From: an uncultured bacterium
Lineage (GTDB): Bacteria; Bacillota; Clostridia; Lachnospirales; Lachnospiraceae
Length of the DNA: 14,049 nucleotides
Direction of reading: 5' to 3'
Assembly (NCBI GenBank): GCA_905214365.1
Contig: CAJMMH010000038.1
Span: forward strand, 1-14,049
Shown here: piece by piece, positions 1-6,098 of the stretch
How the letters are laid out: each line of letters begins with the position of its first letter
Position numbering within the stretch: position 1 is the first letter of the stretch
Position numbers and translations under genes: made by a program
Notes under the pieces: generated by a model
What the model was told of the DNA's origin: nothing
The model's database searches: none
What the model saw: only the letters and a program-made list of their open reading frames with translations

Positions 1-54
1 CAGGCCTTTTCTGCCGTCCCATGGTGTTTCTGGTGTTTCCTGTCTGCGTTCCAT
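1..54 (-). CDS. 5' end of an unidentified gene leaving the window (partial)
   Basis: Reading leftward from an ATG at 54, the frame is open for 18 codons to the window edge and begins MERRQETPETPWDGRKGL. An excellent Shine-Dalgarno site (GGAGG, complement of 61-65) lies 6 nt upstream of this ATG, and a near-consensus minus-strand promoter lies at 186-214, so the start is well supported despite the short visible stretch. The peptide is charged and hydrophilic, with no signal peptide or membrane segment visible. I do not recognise the family. The leader of about 125 nt contains a hairpin (76-132) related to the dispersed palindromic element found elsewhere in this window. Confidence 0.6.
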   Translation of the reverse strand, partial: MERRQETPETPWDGRKGL

Positions 55-75
55 GTTTTTCCTCCATTTCATCTC

Positions 76-132
76 CAGTGCTCTCGGAATCCCATTGTAT
101 CTGAATTTATGGCCGAGGTTCCGGGTACGCAT
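76..132 (-). repeat. Short hairpin related to the dispersed palindromic element
   Basis: Positions 78-92 read GTGCTCTCGGAATCC, identical to the left end of the full elements at 494 and 2931, and the next bases (TTGTATCTGAATTT) resemble the sequence that follows that end in copy 1. The centre is missing, and GGTTCCGGGTACGCAT at 117-132 resembles the right end. CTCGGAA (83-89) can pair with TTCCGGG (119-125), and CCAT with ATGG inside it. It lies in the leader of the minus-strand gene at the left edge, ending about 12 nt before that gene's Shine-Dalgarno site. It could be a deletion derivative or an unrelated leader hairpin. Confidence 0.45.
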
Positions 133-185
133 TTCTTTCCACCGCGGCATTCGTCACGGGGAACATGTTTTTTACATGATTCCAT

Positions 186-214
186 ACTATACTACAACAC
201 GCTGACTTTGTAAA
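186..214 (-). promoter_or_regulatory. Sigma-A promoter for the left-edge gene
   Basis: On the minus strand there is a -35 box TTTACA (complement of 209-214) and a -10 box TATAGT (complement of 186-191), separated by 17 nt. Each differs from consensus at one base. Transcription would begin near 178 and leave a leader of about 125 nt before the ATG at 54. The promoter points away from the isomerase promoter at 336-364. Confidence 0.7.
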
Positions 215-335
215 GCAAGACTTATTTCGAAATTGTCAGATTATTCCGCAATTCAGACTTCTATCAATATTTTTATTTTATTTCTGTTTATTTTTCCATT
301 TGAAAGTCGTCAGAAATGCACTTTTCCGGTTTCAG

Positions 336-364
336 TTGACAATCCGCCGCTTATCCGCTATGAT
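336..364 (+). promoter_or_regulatory. Sigma-A promoter for the isomerase gene
   Basis: A perfect -35 box TTGACA (336-341) is separated by 17 nt from the -10 box TATGAT (359-364). The predicted transcription start is near 371, which gives an unusually long untranslated leader of about 312 nt before the isomerase ATG at 683. No other plus-strand gene lies between. Confidence 0.7.
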
Positions 365-370
365 GGAAGA

Positions 371-425
371 GAACAGCGTACGTTACTGTTCACGCTTTGC
401 GCAGACAGTAACCGGCGTACCGTTC
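371..425 (+). other. Hairpin at the 5' end of the isomerase leader
   Basis: TTACTGT (383-389) is the exact inverse of ACAGTAA (405-411). Inside that, CGC (393-395) pairs with GCG (399-401), and the outer bases GAAC (371-374) face GTTC (422-425). The predicted transcription start falls at the first base, so the transcript would begin with this stem. An alternative small hairpin, GAACAG (371-376) with CTGTTC (386-391), competes with it. No T-run follows, so it is not a terminator. Confidence 0.4.
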
Positions 426-440
426 TGTGTATCAGATGGA

Positions 441-484
441 CTCCCGGATTTCCCCTGTAAAAACAGGTACAAAAAAACTCCGGG
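441..484 (+). repeat. Short hairpin next to the full palindromic element
   Basis: CCCGGA (443-448) pairs with TCCGGG (479-484), and CCTGT (454-458) pairs with ACAGG (463-467) around an AAAA loop. The 3' flank, CTCCGGGTGTACATTC, resembles the right end of the full elements (CTCCGAGAGTACATTTC), so this may be a shortened relative lying in tandem just before the full copy that begins at 494. An A-run sits in the internal loop and there is no trailing T-run. Confidence 0.4.
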
Positions 485-493
485 TGTACATTC

Positions 494-656
494 ATGTGCT
501 CTCGGGATTTCGTTGTGCCTGGATTTGCGAGAGGATTTTTTGTCGGAGGTGTCTGAATTTTTGAAGCGTACGCGGTGCGTACGTTGATAAAATTCAGACA
601 CCTCCGGCAGAAAATCAGCTGCAAAGCCGGGTGCATAAGAGATTCCGAGAGTACAT
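494..656 (+). repeat. Dispersed palindromic element, full copy 1 (163 bp)
   Basis: The ends are inverted: ATGTGCTCTCGGGATT (494-509) against the complement of GATTCCGAGAGTACAT (641-656), with 13 of 16 positions identical and the other three able to form G-U pairs in plus-strand RNA. An 18-bp perfect inverted repeat, CGGAGGTGTCTGAATTTT (544-561) and its inverse at 589-606, flanks a smaller palindrome CGTACGC-GGT-GCGTACG (567-583). The whole segment can fold into one long hairpin. A second copy at 2931-3092 has the same length and layout and is about three quarters identical by eye. The element lies inside the isomerase leader and stops 10 nt before its Shine-Dalgarno site. Size, palindromy and position recall enterobacterial ERIC elements, but the sequence is not ERIC. 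Confidence 0.85.
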
Positions 657-666
657 CATCCAAGAA

Positions 667-672
667 AAGGAG
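667..672 (+). promoter_or_regulatory. Ribosome binding site fixing the isomerase start
   Basis: AAGGAG lies 10 nt before the ATG at 683. The same frame is open back to a GTG at 575, but that extension reads through the palindromic element and has no ribosome binding site, so 683 is the start. Confidence 0.85.
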
Positions 673-682
673 TGGAAACAAA

Positions 683-1324
683 ATGAAAATCGCTTTAATC
701 AATGAAAACAGCCAGGCTGCCAAGAACAGCATGATCGAAGCTGCTCTGAAAGAGGTTGTTGAGCCGATGGGACATACCGTTGTCAACTATGGTATGTACA
801 GCGCTGACGACGAGGCACAGCTGACCTACGTTCAGGTCGGGCTGCTGACCGCGATCCTGTTAAACAGCGGTGCTGCTGACTTTGTAATCACCGGATGCGG
901 AACCGGCGAGGGTGCTATGCTTGCCTGCAACTCATTCCCGGGCGTTCTGTGCGGACATGTTGTTGATCCGTCCGATGCTTACATGTTCTCTCAGATCAAT
1001 GCAGGAAACGCGGCTGCGTTCCCGTTTGCCAAGGGCTTCGGCTGGGGCGCTGAGCTGAACCTGAAGTATTGCTTTGAAAAGCTGTTCTGCACGGAGCCGG
1101 GCGGCGGATATCCGCCGGAGCGTGTTGTTCCTGAGCAGCGCAACAAAAAGATTCTGGATGAAGTAAAGAAGATCACACATACTGATATGTTGACGATCTT
1201 AAAGAATATCGACCAGGATTTCCTGAAGGCAGCCATCAGCGGCAAGAAGTTCTCCGAACTGTTCTTTGCTGACTGCAAGTGCCCGGAAATCAAGGCATAC
1301 CTCGAATCCATTCTTGCAAAATAA
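683..1324 (+). CDS. RpiB/LacA/LacB-family sugar-phosphate isomerase
   Basis: This 213-residue protein belongs to the family that interconverts aldose and ketose phosphates (ribose-5-P, galactose-6-P, allose-6-P and tetrulose phosphates). The signature VITGCGTGEGA at 68-78 carries the expected catalytic Cys72 and the anion-binding GTGxG loop. Two RpiB landmarks are absent. The N-terminal Asp-His of E. coli RpiB (CDHVG) is replaced by INENSQ at 6-11, and the RQHN histidine (His99) is replaced by Ile105 in SQINAGN. The protein is also longer than typical RpiB (about 150 residues), with a C-terminal extension of roughly 60 residues. Ribose-5-phosphate is therefore doubtful as substrate, and the symbol is left blank. 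It is monocistronic, with its own promoter at 336-364, a long structured leader and a strong terminator after it. No sugar kinase or transporter is adjacent to suggest a substrate. Confidence 0.85.
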   Translation: MKIALINENSQAAKNSMIEAALKEVVEPMGHTVVNYGMYSADDEAQLTYVQVGLLTAILLNSGAADFVITGCGTGEGAMLACNSFPGVLCGHVVDPSDAYMFSQINAGNAAAFPFAKGFGWGAELNLKYCFEKLFCTEPGGGYPPERVVPEQRNKKILDEVKKITHTDMLTILKNIDQDFLKAAISGKKFSELFFADCKCPEIKAYLESILAK

Positions 1325-1345
1325 ACATTTCCTTCTGTAAAAAAC

Positions 1346-1394
1346 AAAATACACCGCAGAGCCATCTCATCGGATTGCTCTGCGGTGTATTTTT
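1346..1394. terminator. Bidirectional rho-independent terminator
   Basis: AAAATACACCGCAGAGC (1346-1362) is the exact inverse of 1377-1393, giving a 17-bp stem with a 14-nt loop. It has a T-run on the plus side and an A-run (T-run on the minus strand) on the other. It lies between the convergent isomerase (stop at 1324) and thrC (stop at 1421) and should terminate both. Confidence 0.95.
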
Positions 1395-1420
1395 ATAAGC
1401 AAGGCATCGCCCGAACTCCC

Positions 1421-2905
1421 TTATTTCAGGAAGTCCAGAACTGCCTGCTTCATCTGATCCTTGTCTACAACGATATCGTGAAGGATCTTTGCATTCCGGA
1501 TCTCGCGGACTGCATTGGGCTGCTTAACGCCGGACATCTCTTCGAGACGATCAATCAGCGCAAAATCATCCGTTCCAGTCAGTGCCGGATCAAGCGCCGG
1601 CATCACACTGCGCACAAACTTGTACGGGCTTGCCGTGGAGACAATGACCGTCTTTGCCGTATCTGCGGTTTCTGCTCTGTACTTATCGTACACACACGCC
1701 GCAACCGCAGTGTGCGGATCAATCACATAAGACTCGTTCTGATACATCTGATGGATCTTTGCCGCTGTCTCTTCCTGCGTCGCATAATTTCCATAGAAAT
1801 CGCCAAGCTTTTCCTTCATTGTTTCCGTAATTTCATAACGGCCGTTCTCAGAAAGCTGCTTCATCAAAGAAGAATCCACGCCGGCATCTTCTCCCGCAAT
1901 CCGGTAAATCAAACGCTCTAAGTTGCTTGATACCAGGATATCCATGGACGGAGACGTTGTCAGGATAAACTTCCGGTTCTTATCATAGCAGCCGGTCGTA
2001 AAGAAATCATACAATACTTTGTTGTCGTTGGACGCACAGATCAGCTTCGCGTATGGAACGCCCATCTGCTTTGCGTAATACGCCGCCAGAATATTTCCAA
2101 AGTTTCCGGTCGGAACCGCAGCGTTGATCTTCTCTCCATCCACAATCTCCCCGCTTCCAAGCAGACGGGTGTACGCGTACACATAATAGGCAACCTGTGG
2201 AATCAGGCGGCCGATATTGATGGAGTTGGCAGAGGAAAACTGGAATCCGTCCGCATCCATTTGCGCGACAAGCGCCCGGTCCGAAAACAGATTCTTAACG
2301 CCGGTCTGCGCGTCATCAAAGTTTCCACGAATGCCGACTACTCTGGTGTTCTCTCCCTTCTGTGTTACCATCTGCAGCTCCTGCACCGGGCTTACGCCGC
2401 CCTTCGGATAAAAGACCTCGATTCTGGTTCCCGGCACATCCGCAAAACCGGCCAGCGCTGCCTTTCCGGTATCGCCGGAGGTTGCGGTCAGAATCACAAT
2501 TTCCTTCTCACAGTGATTCTTCTTTGCCGCCGTTACCATCAGATGCGGCAGAATGGAAAGCGCCATATCCTTAAAGGCAATGGTCGCCCCATGGAACAGC
2601 TCCAGATACCAGGCATCCTTTTTCTTTACCAGCGGAGCAATCTCCGGGCAGTCAAACTTTTCGTCATACGCACCCTCAATACATGCCTTCAGTTCTTTCT
2701 CCGTATAGTCGGTAAAGAAAAGCTTCATTACCTCATATGCCACCTGACGGTAATCCATTGCCGCAAGCTCGCGCATTGACTTATCCAGTACCGGAATCTG
2801 ATCCGGCACAAACAGTCCTCCGTCATCTGCAAGACCCTTCAGAATCGCCTCGGAAGCACGATACTCCTTTGCTTCCCCTCTTGTGCTGTGATATCGAATG
2901 TCCAT
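1421..2905 (-). CDS. thrC: Threonine synthase
   Basis: PLP-dependent lyase that converts O-phosphohomoserine to threonine and phosphate, the last step of threonine synthesis in the cytosol. At 494 residues it matches the longer yeast-type threonine synthases. The N-terminus shows the family signature YHSTRG (5-10) and GLADDGGLFVP (24-34). The PLP-binding lysine is Lys112 in HGATIAFKDMALS, and the phosphate-binding segment is SGDTGKAALAGF (from 143). The start is supported by a GGAGGAG site 7 nt upstream. A full copy of the palindromic element (2931-3092) sits immediately upstream of that site. No promoter was found between this gene and the DHHW gene, so it may be read through from upstream or start within the repeat. 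It ends at the shared terminator at 1346-1394. No thrB or hom lies in the window. Confidence 0.95.
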   Translation of the reverse strand: MDIRYHSTRGEAKEYRASEAILKGLADDGGLFVPDQIPVLDKSMRELAAMDYRQVAYEVMKLFFTDYTEKELKACIEGAYDEKFDCPEIAPLVKKKDAWYLELFHGATIAFKDMALSILPHLMVTAAKKNHCEKEIVILTATSGDTGKAALAGFADVPGTRIEVFYPKGGVSPVQELQMVTQKGENTRVVGIRGNFDDAQTGVKNLFSDRALVAQMDADGFQFSSANSINIGRLIPQVAYYVYAYTRLLGSGEIVDGEKINAAVPTGNFGNILAAYYAKQMGVPYAKLICASNDNKVLYDFFTTGCYDKNRKFILTTSPSMDILVSSNLERLIYRIAGEDAGVDSSLMKQLSENGRYEITETMKEKLGDFYGNYATQEETAAKIHQMYQNESYVIDPHTAVAACVYDKYRAETADTAKTVIVSTASPYKFVRSVMPALDPALTGTDDFALIDRLEEMSGVKQPNAVREIRNAKILHDIVVDKDQMKQAVLDFLK

Positions 2906-2930
2906 CTTTTTTCTCCTCCGTTCCTCTTCT

Positions 2931-3092
2931 ATGTGCTCTCAGAATCTTTTTGTGCTTGATTTTACGAGAAGATTTTTGTCAGATGTGTTCAAACTTTTGA
3001 GGCATACGCGGTGCGTACGTTGATAAAATTTGAGCGCGGCTGGCGGAAAATCGGCCGTAAAGGCAAGTGCAGAAAAGACTCCGAGAGTACAT
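2931..3092 (+). repeat. Dispersed palindromic element, full copy 2 (162 bp)
   Basis: The ends are ATGTGCTCTCAGAATC (2931-2946) and GACTCCGAGAGTACAT (3077-3092), inverted relative to each other. The core, TACGCGGTGCGTACGTTGAT at 3005-3024, is identical to copy 1, and the identity runs on through 3030. TCAAA (2989-2993) pairs with TTTGA (3029-3033), and an outer stem (2977-2988 with 3034-3045) pairs with one mismatch and several G-T pairs. Spacing from ends to core is the same as in copy 1 to within one base. By its core the element has the same plus orientation as copy 1, yet the gene it precedes, thrC, runs the other way. Its left end is 17 nt from thrC's GGAGG site. Confidence 0.85.
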
Positions 3093-3101
3093 TTCTATGT
3101 G

Positions 3102-3144
3102 TTATCCGATCCCCGTACTTCATTCACTGCCCGGACCCGGATAA
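3102..3144 (-). other. Weak stem-loop downstream of the DHHW gene
   Basis: TTATCCG (3102-3108) is the exact inverse of CGGATAA (3138-3144), with a 29-nt loop. It lies 18 nt after the DHHW stop codon and before the palindromic element. There is no T-run on the minus strand, so it is not a standard terminator. It could slow decay of the upstream message or be chance. Confidence 0.25.
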
Positions 3145-3162
3145 ACATTTATTTCTGCCGCC

Positions 3163-4518
3163 TTACGGAAGCAATGCGCTCATCCGCTGCATCGCCTCAA
3201 TGGATGTGATCGGCTCATCGCCTGTCACAAACATAACATCCGTGATGTTATTGTCCCGGATAAACGAGGTAATGTCTCCATTATAGGTGCGGTAGTCGAA
3301 CCAATATATCGTCTCGTAATGATCCGCAAGGAACGGGATCAGCGCATTCGCATAAGAATCCTTGATAATCACACAACTCTGCCCATTCTGCACCGTTTCA
3401 TTGTGGATCACACTGAACGGATTGTCCGAACCTGCAAACGTTGTGTAACTGGATACGGTATTGACAATCGGCCAGTTCAGCTGAACGCCGTCTGTCTGAG
3501 TAAACGTCATGGTAGAAACCGTCAGCGGGCGGAACACCTCAACGGTATCCGGATTGGCTGCCATCTGCGGTGAATTGCAACTCGCATAGTACGTTCCGAG
3601 GAAGCCCGGATACTGCTCCGTCACATACTCGGAAAGCTCATGCGGCGTCACACCCTTCGCTTCTGCCCACTTTCTATAGCCATAGTAGGCTCCGCGGGCC
3701 GTCCAGTGATGATCGGTACGGAAATAAATGTACTCCGCATTGTGTTTACTCAGAATATCATAGACCTGCAGCTGGCTGACATCCGCAGACAGCGAACCGT
3801 AATAATACTCCAGCGCGCGTTTCTCATCGCTGCCGTCAGTTGATTTCAGCGTTTCTTCGTTCAGATACATGCTGGAACTGATCGGGACAATCATGGTATA
3901 TACTTGAGAGATTCCTTTCAGTTCTGAGGTCACACGGTTGACTGCTTCCGTATACAGATCCGCCGCCGTCTTATTGAAGTAATAAATGCCGTATGCCGTA
4001 TCATCATGGACAAACAAGCCATTCTGTGTCTGCGCGGTAATCGGCGCCAGCGTTTCCGGCATATCGGAAACGGTCGGTTCTGCTTCTGTGTTATCAGTTT
4101 CCGTTTCTGTCTCTTCTGCCGTTGCCTCTATCTCCGAAGACTGTTCCTCGCTGCCTGTCGGATCCGGAATCACATCCGGGATCTCGTCCTTTCCATGCGA
4201 TCCCTGAATGATCTGCGTCGTCCGTATCCCATACAGCCCTTCTAACCGGTTGTTCAATGCCAGCCAGGTATCGCGGTATGGATAGGAATCCGAATACCAC
4301 AAAGACAGCTGACTGAAAAAGCTTCCATCCATCACGGTCTCAACTGAGGGAGCCGGAAACTTTGTCAGCTCCCGCTTCTCCTCCACTGACACCGACGGAC
4401 GCAGCGGAAGAATCAGTCCAAGCAGAGAAAAGAACACCATCGCCGCTGCAAACAGGGCAATCGTAAGCGCACTCGCGCCATGCTTTTTTTCCTGCGTCTT
4501 CCTGTCATCTTTCATCAT
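3163..4518 (-). CDS. DHHW-family extracytoplasmic protein (AlgX/AlgJ-like, probable O-acetylation partner)
   Basis: This 451-residue protein has one N-terminal membrane segment (about 17-38) and an outside-facing body. The motif TDHHWTARGAYYGY (268-281) defines the DHHW family, which is related to the SGNH-like AlgX/AlgJ proteins that transfer acetyl groups to exopolysaccharides. A second SGNH-type block is IIKDSYANALIPFLADHY (384-401), with the likely nucleophile Ser388. A low-complexity acidic, Thr/Glu-rich stretch (about 115-160) lies between the membrane-proximal part and the catalytic body and may be a flexible linker or cell-wall spacer. The gene follows the MBOAT gene by 101 nt on the same strand, the order expected for an acetyl-transport/transfer pair. 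Two ATG codons stand in tandem at the start (4518 and 4515) behind GGAG, and either could be used. The substrate polymer is unknown. Confidence 0.8.
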   Translation of the reverse strand: MMKDDRKTQEKKHGASALTIALFAAAMVFFSLLGLILPLRPSVSVEEKRELTKFPAPSVETVMDGSFFSQLSLWYSDSYPYRDTWLALNNRLEGLYGIRTTQIIQGSHGKDEIPDVIPDPTGSEEQSSEIEATAEETETETDNTEAEPTVSDMPETLAPITAQTQNGLFVHDDTAYGIYYFNKTAADLYTEAVNRVTSELKGISQVYTMIVPISSSMYLNEETLKSTDGSDEKRALEYYYGSLSADVSQLQVYDILSKHNAEYIYFRTDHHWTARGAYYGYRKWAEAKGVTPHELSEYVTEQYPGFLGTYYASCNSPQMAANPDTVEVFRPLTVSTMTFTQTDGVQLNWPIVNTVSSYTTFAGSDNPFSVIHNETVQNGQSCVIIKDSYANALIPFLADHYETIYWFDYRTYNGDITSFIRDNNITDVMFVTGDEPITSIEAMQRMSALLP

Positions 4519-4541
4519 AACTTCTCCTCATTTTATGCTCA

Positions 4542-4593
4542 TATACTCCCAATCTTCTTACGCATCTGTTTTGCGGAAGATTTTAGGAGCACA
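4542..4593 (-). repeat. Short hairpin related to the palindromic element, in the DHHW leader
   Basis: TATACTCC (4542-4549) faces GGAGCACA (4586-4593). Inside it AATCTTC (4551-4557) pairs with GAAGATT (4576-4582), and CGC with GCG. The two non-Watson-Crick positions at the ends are G-U in minus-strand RNA, the strand that encodes the neighbouring genes. The stretch 4552-4584 resembles the left arm of full copy 2 (ATCTTTTTGTGCTTGATTTT and onward), mostly with transitions. It lies between the MBOAT stop and the DHHW ribosome binding site. No T-run follows. Confidence 0.45.
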
Positions 4594-4619
4594 CACTTTT
4601 TTACGCCGGCTCTGCTCCG

Positions 4620-6044
4620 TCAGAACTGAAAATACAGGAAAGGATTATAACTGTCCCCTACCAGTGTCAGAAGCGACAGAACCAGAAGCGCCGCCGGGAG
4701 CACTGCATCCAGCGCCTGAAGCAGGCGGCAGGCCGCTCCGTTTTCCGGCGCACGATCATAGCAGAAGTCTCGAAGCTTCTTCCCAAGCGGAGTTACCGCA
4801 ATTACGCAGAACCCGATCAGAAAAATATGATTCAAAAACGTATAATATACCATCATGCTCGATAACGGACGTGCTCCTGCTCCGAACATTCCGGAAAATG
4901 CCTGCCAGAGTACAGACAAATCCTCAAACTTAAAGATCACCCAGCCGAAGAAGATAACAAGCAGCGCATAGATATGTCCGAATACGCGCGGAATACGATC
5001 AAGTACTTTTTTCCACAGGAAGCGCTCAAATGTCAGGAATATAAAGAAATACAGTCCCCACAGCATATAGTTCCAGCTGGCTCCGTGCCAGAAGCCGGTC
5101 AGAAACCAGACGATAAACATGTTGCGCACTGTGAACAGGTTTCCTCTGCGGCTTCCGCCAAGCGGAATATACACATAATCCCGGAAAAACGTGCTCAGGG
5201 AAATATGCCAGCGGCGCCAGAAATCCTGGACAGATGATGCCATATATGGATAATCAAAGTTCTCCAGATAATGGAACCCAACCATCCGACCCATGCCGAT
5301 CGCCATATCAGAGTACGCGGAAAAGTCCAGATAGATCTGCAGCATATAGCAGAACATGCCAAGCCACAGGCCGGCAACCGGCGCGGATACCGTATTTTCC
5401 AACAGCGTGTCCGCAATCATCGCGCACCCGTTGGCAAGTACCGCTTTTTTCGCAAGACCGACTGAAAACCTGCGGATTCCGTCCGCAACATCATCCGCCG
5501 TCACACTCCGGTTATCAATTTCCGCTGCAACCGTCTGATAGCGGACAATCGGGCCGGCAATACACTGATGAAACAGACTGCAGTACAGCAGAACCTTCCA
5601 ATAGCGCGGCTGAGCGTCCACCTCTTTCCGGTACACATCCACAACATAGGAAATCAGCTGGAATGTATAGAAGGAAATTCCGATCGGAAGCACAATTTCC
5701 GGGACTGAATCCGGGAATCCGGTCCACAGCTGCAGGTTGGTCAGCACAAATACCGCGTACTTGAAAATACCGAGAAGTCCCAGCGAAACCACGCAGTCAA
5801 TCACTAACCACAGCTTTCCTGTCTTTCCGTTTTCAATCGCTCTCCCGATCATCCGGGCACAGAACCAGCTGCAGGCCGCCATGCCGAGCAGCAAAAACAG
5901 ATACTGCAGGCCGCCCCAGGAATAAAACACCAGAGAAAATGCCAGCAAAATCAGGTTTCTGACCGTCACTGACCTCACCAGAAAATACACGGCCAGATTC
6001 ATCGTCAGAAATAAAAACACAAATATCAAACTGGAAAATACCAT
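4620..6044 (-). CDS. MBOAT-family membrane O-acyltransferase (AlgI/DltB-like)
   Basis: This 474-residue polytopic membrane protein has about ten hydrophobic segments. It belongs to the MBOAT family, which passes acyl groups, usually acetyl, across the membrane to a wall polymer or exopolysaccharide. Diagnostic blocks are YLDFSAYSDMAIGMGRMVGF (238-257), DFWRRWHISLSTFFRDYVYIPLGGSRRG (274-301, with His280) and FLTGFWHGASWNYMLWG (314-330, with the catalytic His320). A GAGG site lies 6 nt before the ATG at 6044. It starts 54 nt after the aminopeptidase gene and is followed by the DHHW gene. No dlt genes are present, so D-alanylation of teichoic acid is less likely than polysaccharide O-acetylation. 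Confidence 0.9.
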   Translation of the reverse strand: MVFSSLIFVFLFLTMNLAVYFLVRSVTVRNLILLAFSLVFYSWGGLQYLFLLLGMAACSWFCARMIGRAIENGKTGKLWLVIDCVVSLGLLGIFKYAVFVLTNLQLWTGFPDSVPEIVLPIGISFYTFQLISYVVDVYRKEVDAQPRYWKVLLYCSLFHQCIAGPIVRYQTVAAEIDNRSVTADDVADGIRRFSVGLAKKAVLANGCAMIADTLLENTVSAPVAGLWLGMFCYMLQIYLDFSAYSDMAIGMGRMVGFHYLENFDYPYMASSVQDFWRRWHISLSTFFRDYVYIPLGGSRRGNLFTVRNMFIVWFLTGFWHGASWNYMLWGLYFFIFLTFERFLWKKVLDRIPRVFGHIYALLVIFFGWVIFKFEDLSVLWQAFSGMFGAGARPLSSMMVYYTFLNHIFLIGFCVIAVTPLGKKLRDFCYDRAPENGAACRLLQALDAVLPAALLVLSLLTLVGDSYNPFLYFQF

Positions 6045-6061
6045 TTTTTACCTCAAATCCC

Positions 6062-6090
6062 TCCGGTCAGAAAGCTTGCTTTCTTCCGGA
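6062..6090 (-). other. Intercistronic hairpin between pepP and the MBOAT gene
   Basis: TCCGG (6062-6066) and AGAAAGC (6069-6075) pair with GCTTTCT (6078-6084) and CCGGA (6086-6090), giving a tight 12-bp stem with a small internal loop. It fills most of the 54-nt gap and has no T-run after it on the minus strand. It may protect or separate the two message segments. Confidence 0.4.
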
Positions 6091-6098
6091 CGCGCCTG

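Noticed and set aside
136..170. T-box-like sequence (CCACCGCGG) in the left leader
   Set aside because: It does not match the T-box consensus in either orientation, and there is no specifier stem or antiterminator.
575..682. N-terminal extension of the isomerase from a GTG at 575
   Set aside because: The extension translates the palindromic element, has no ribosome binding site, and is not part of the isomerase fold. The ATG at 683 has AAGGAG 10 nt upstream.
358..786. 142-codon minus-strand open frame over the isomerase leader
   Set aside because: It runs antisense through the palindromic element and the start of the isomerase, and its composition is unlike a real protein.
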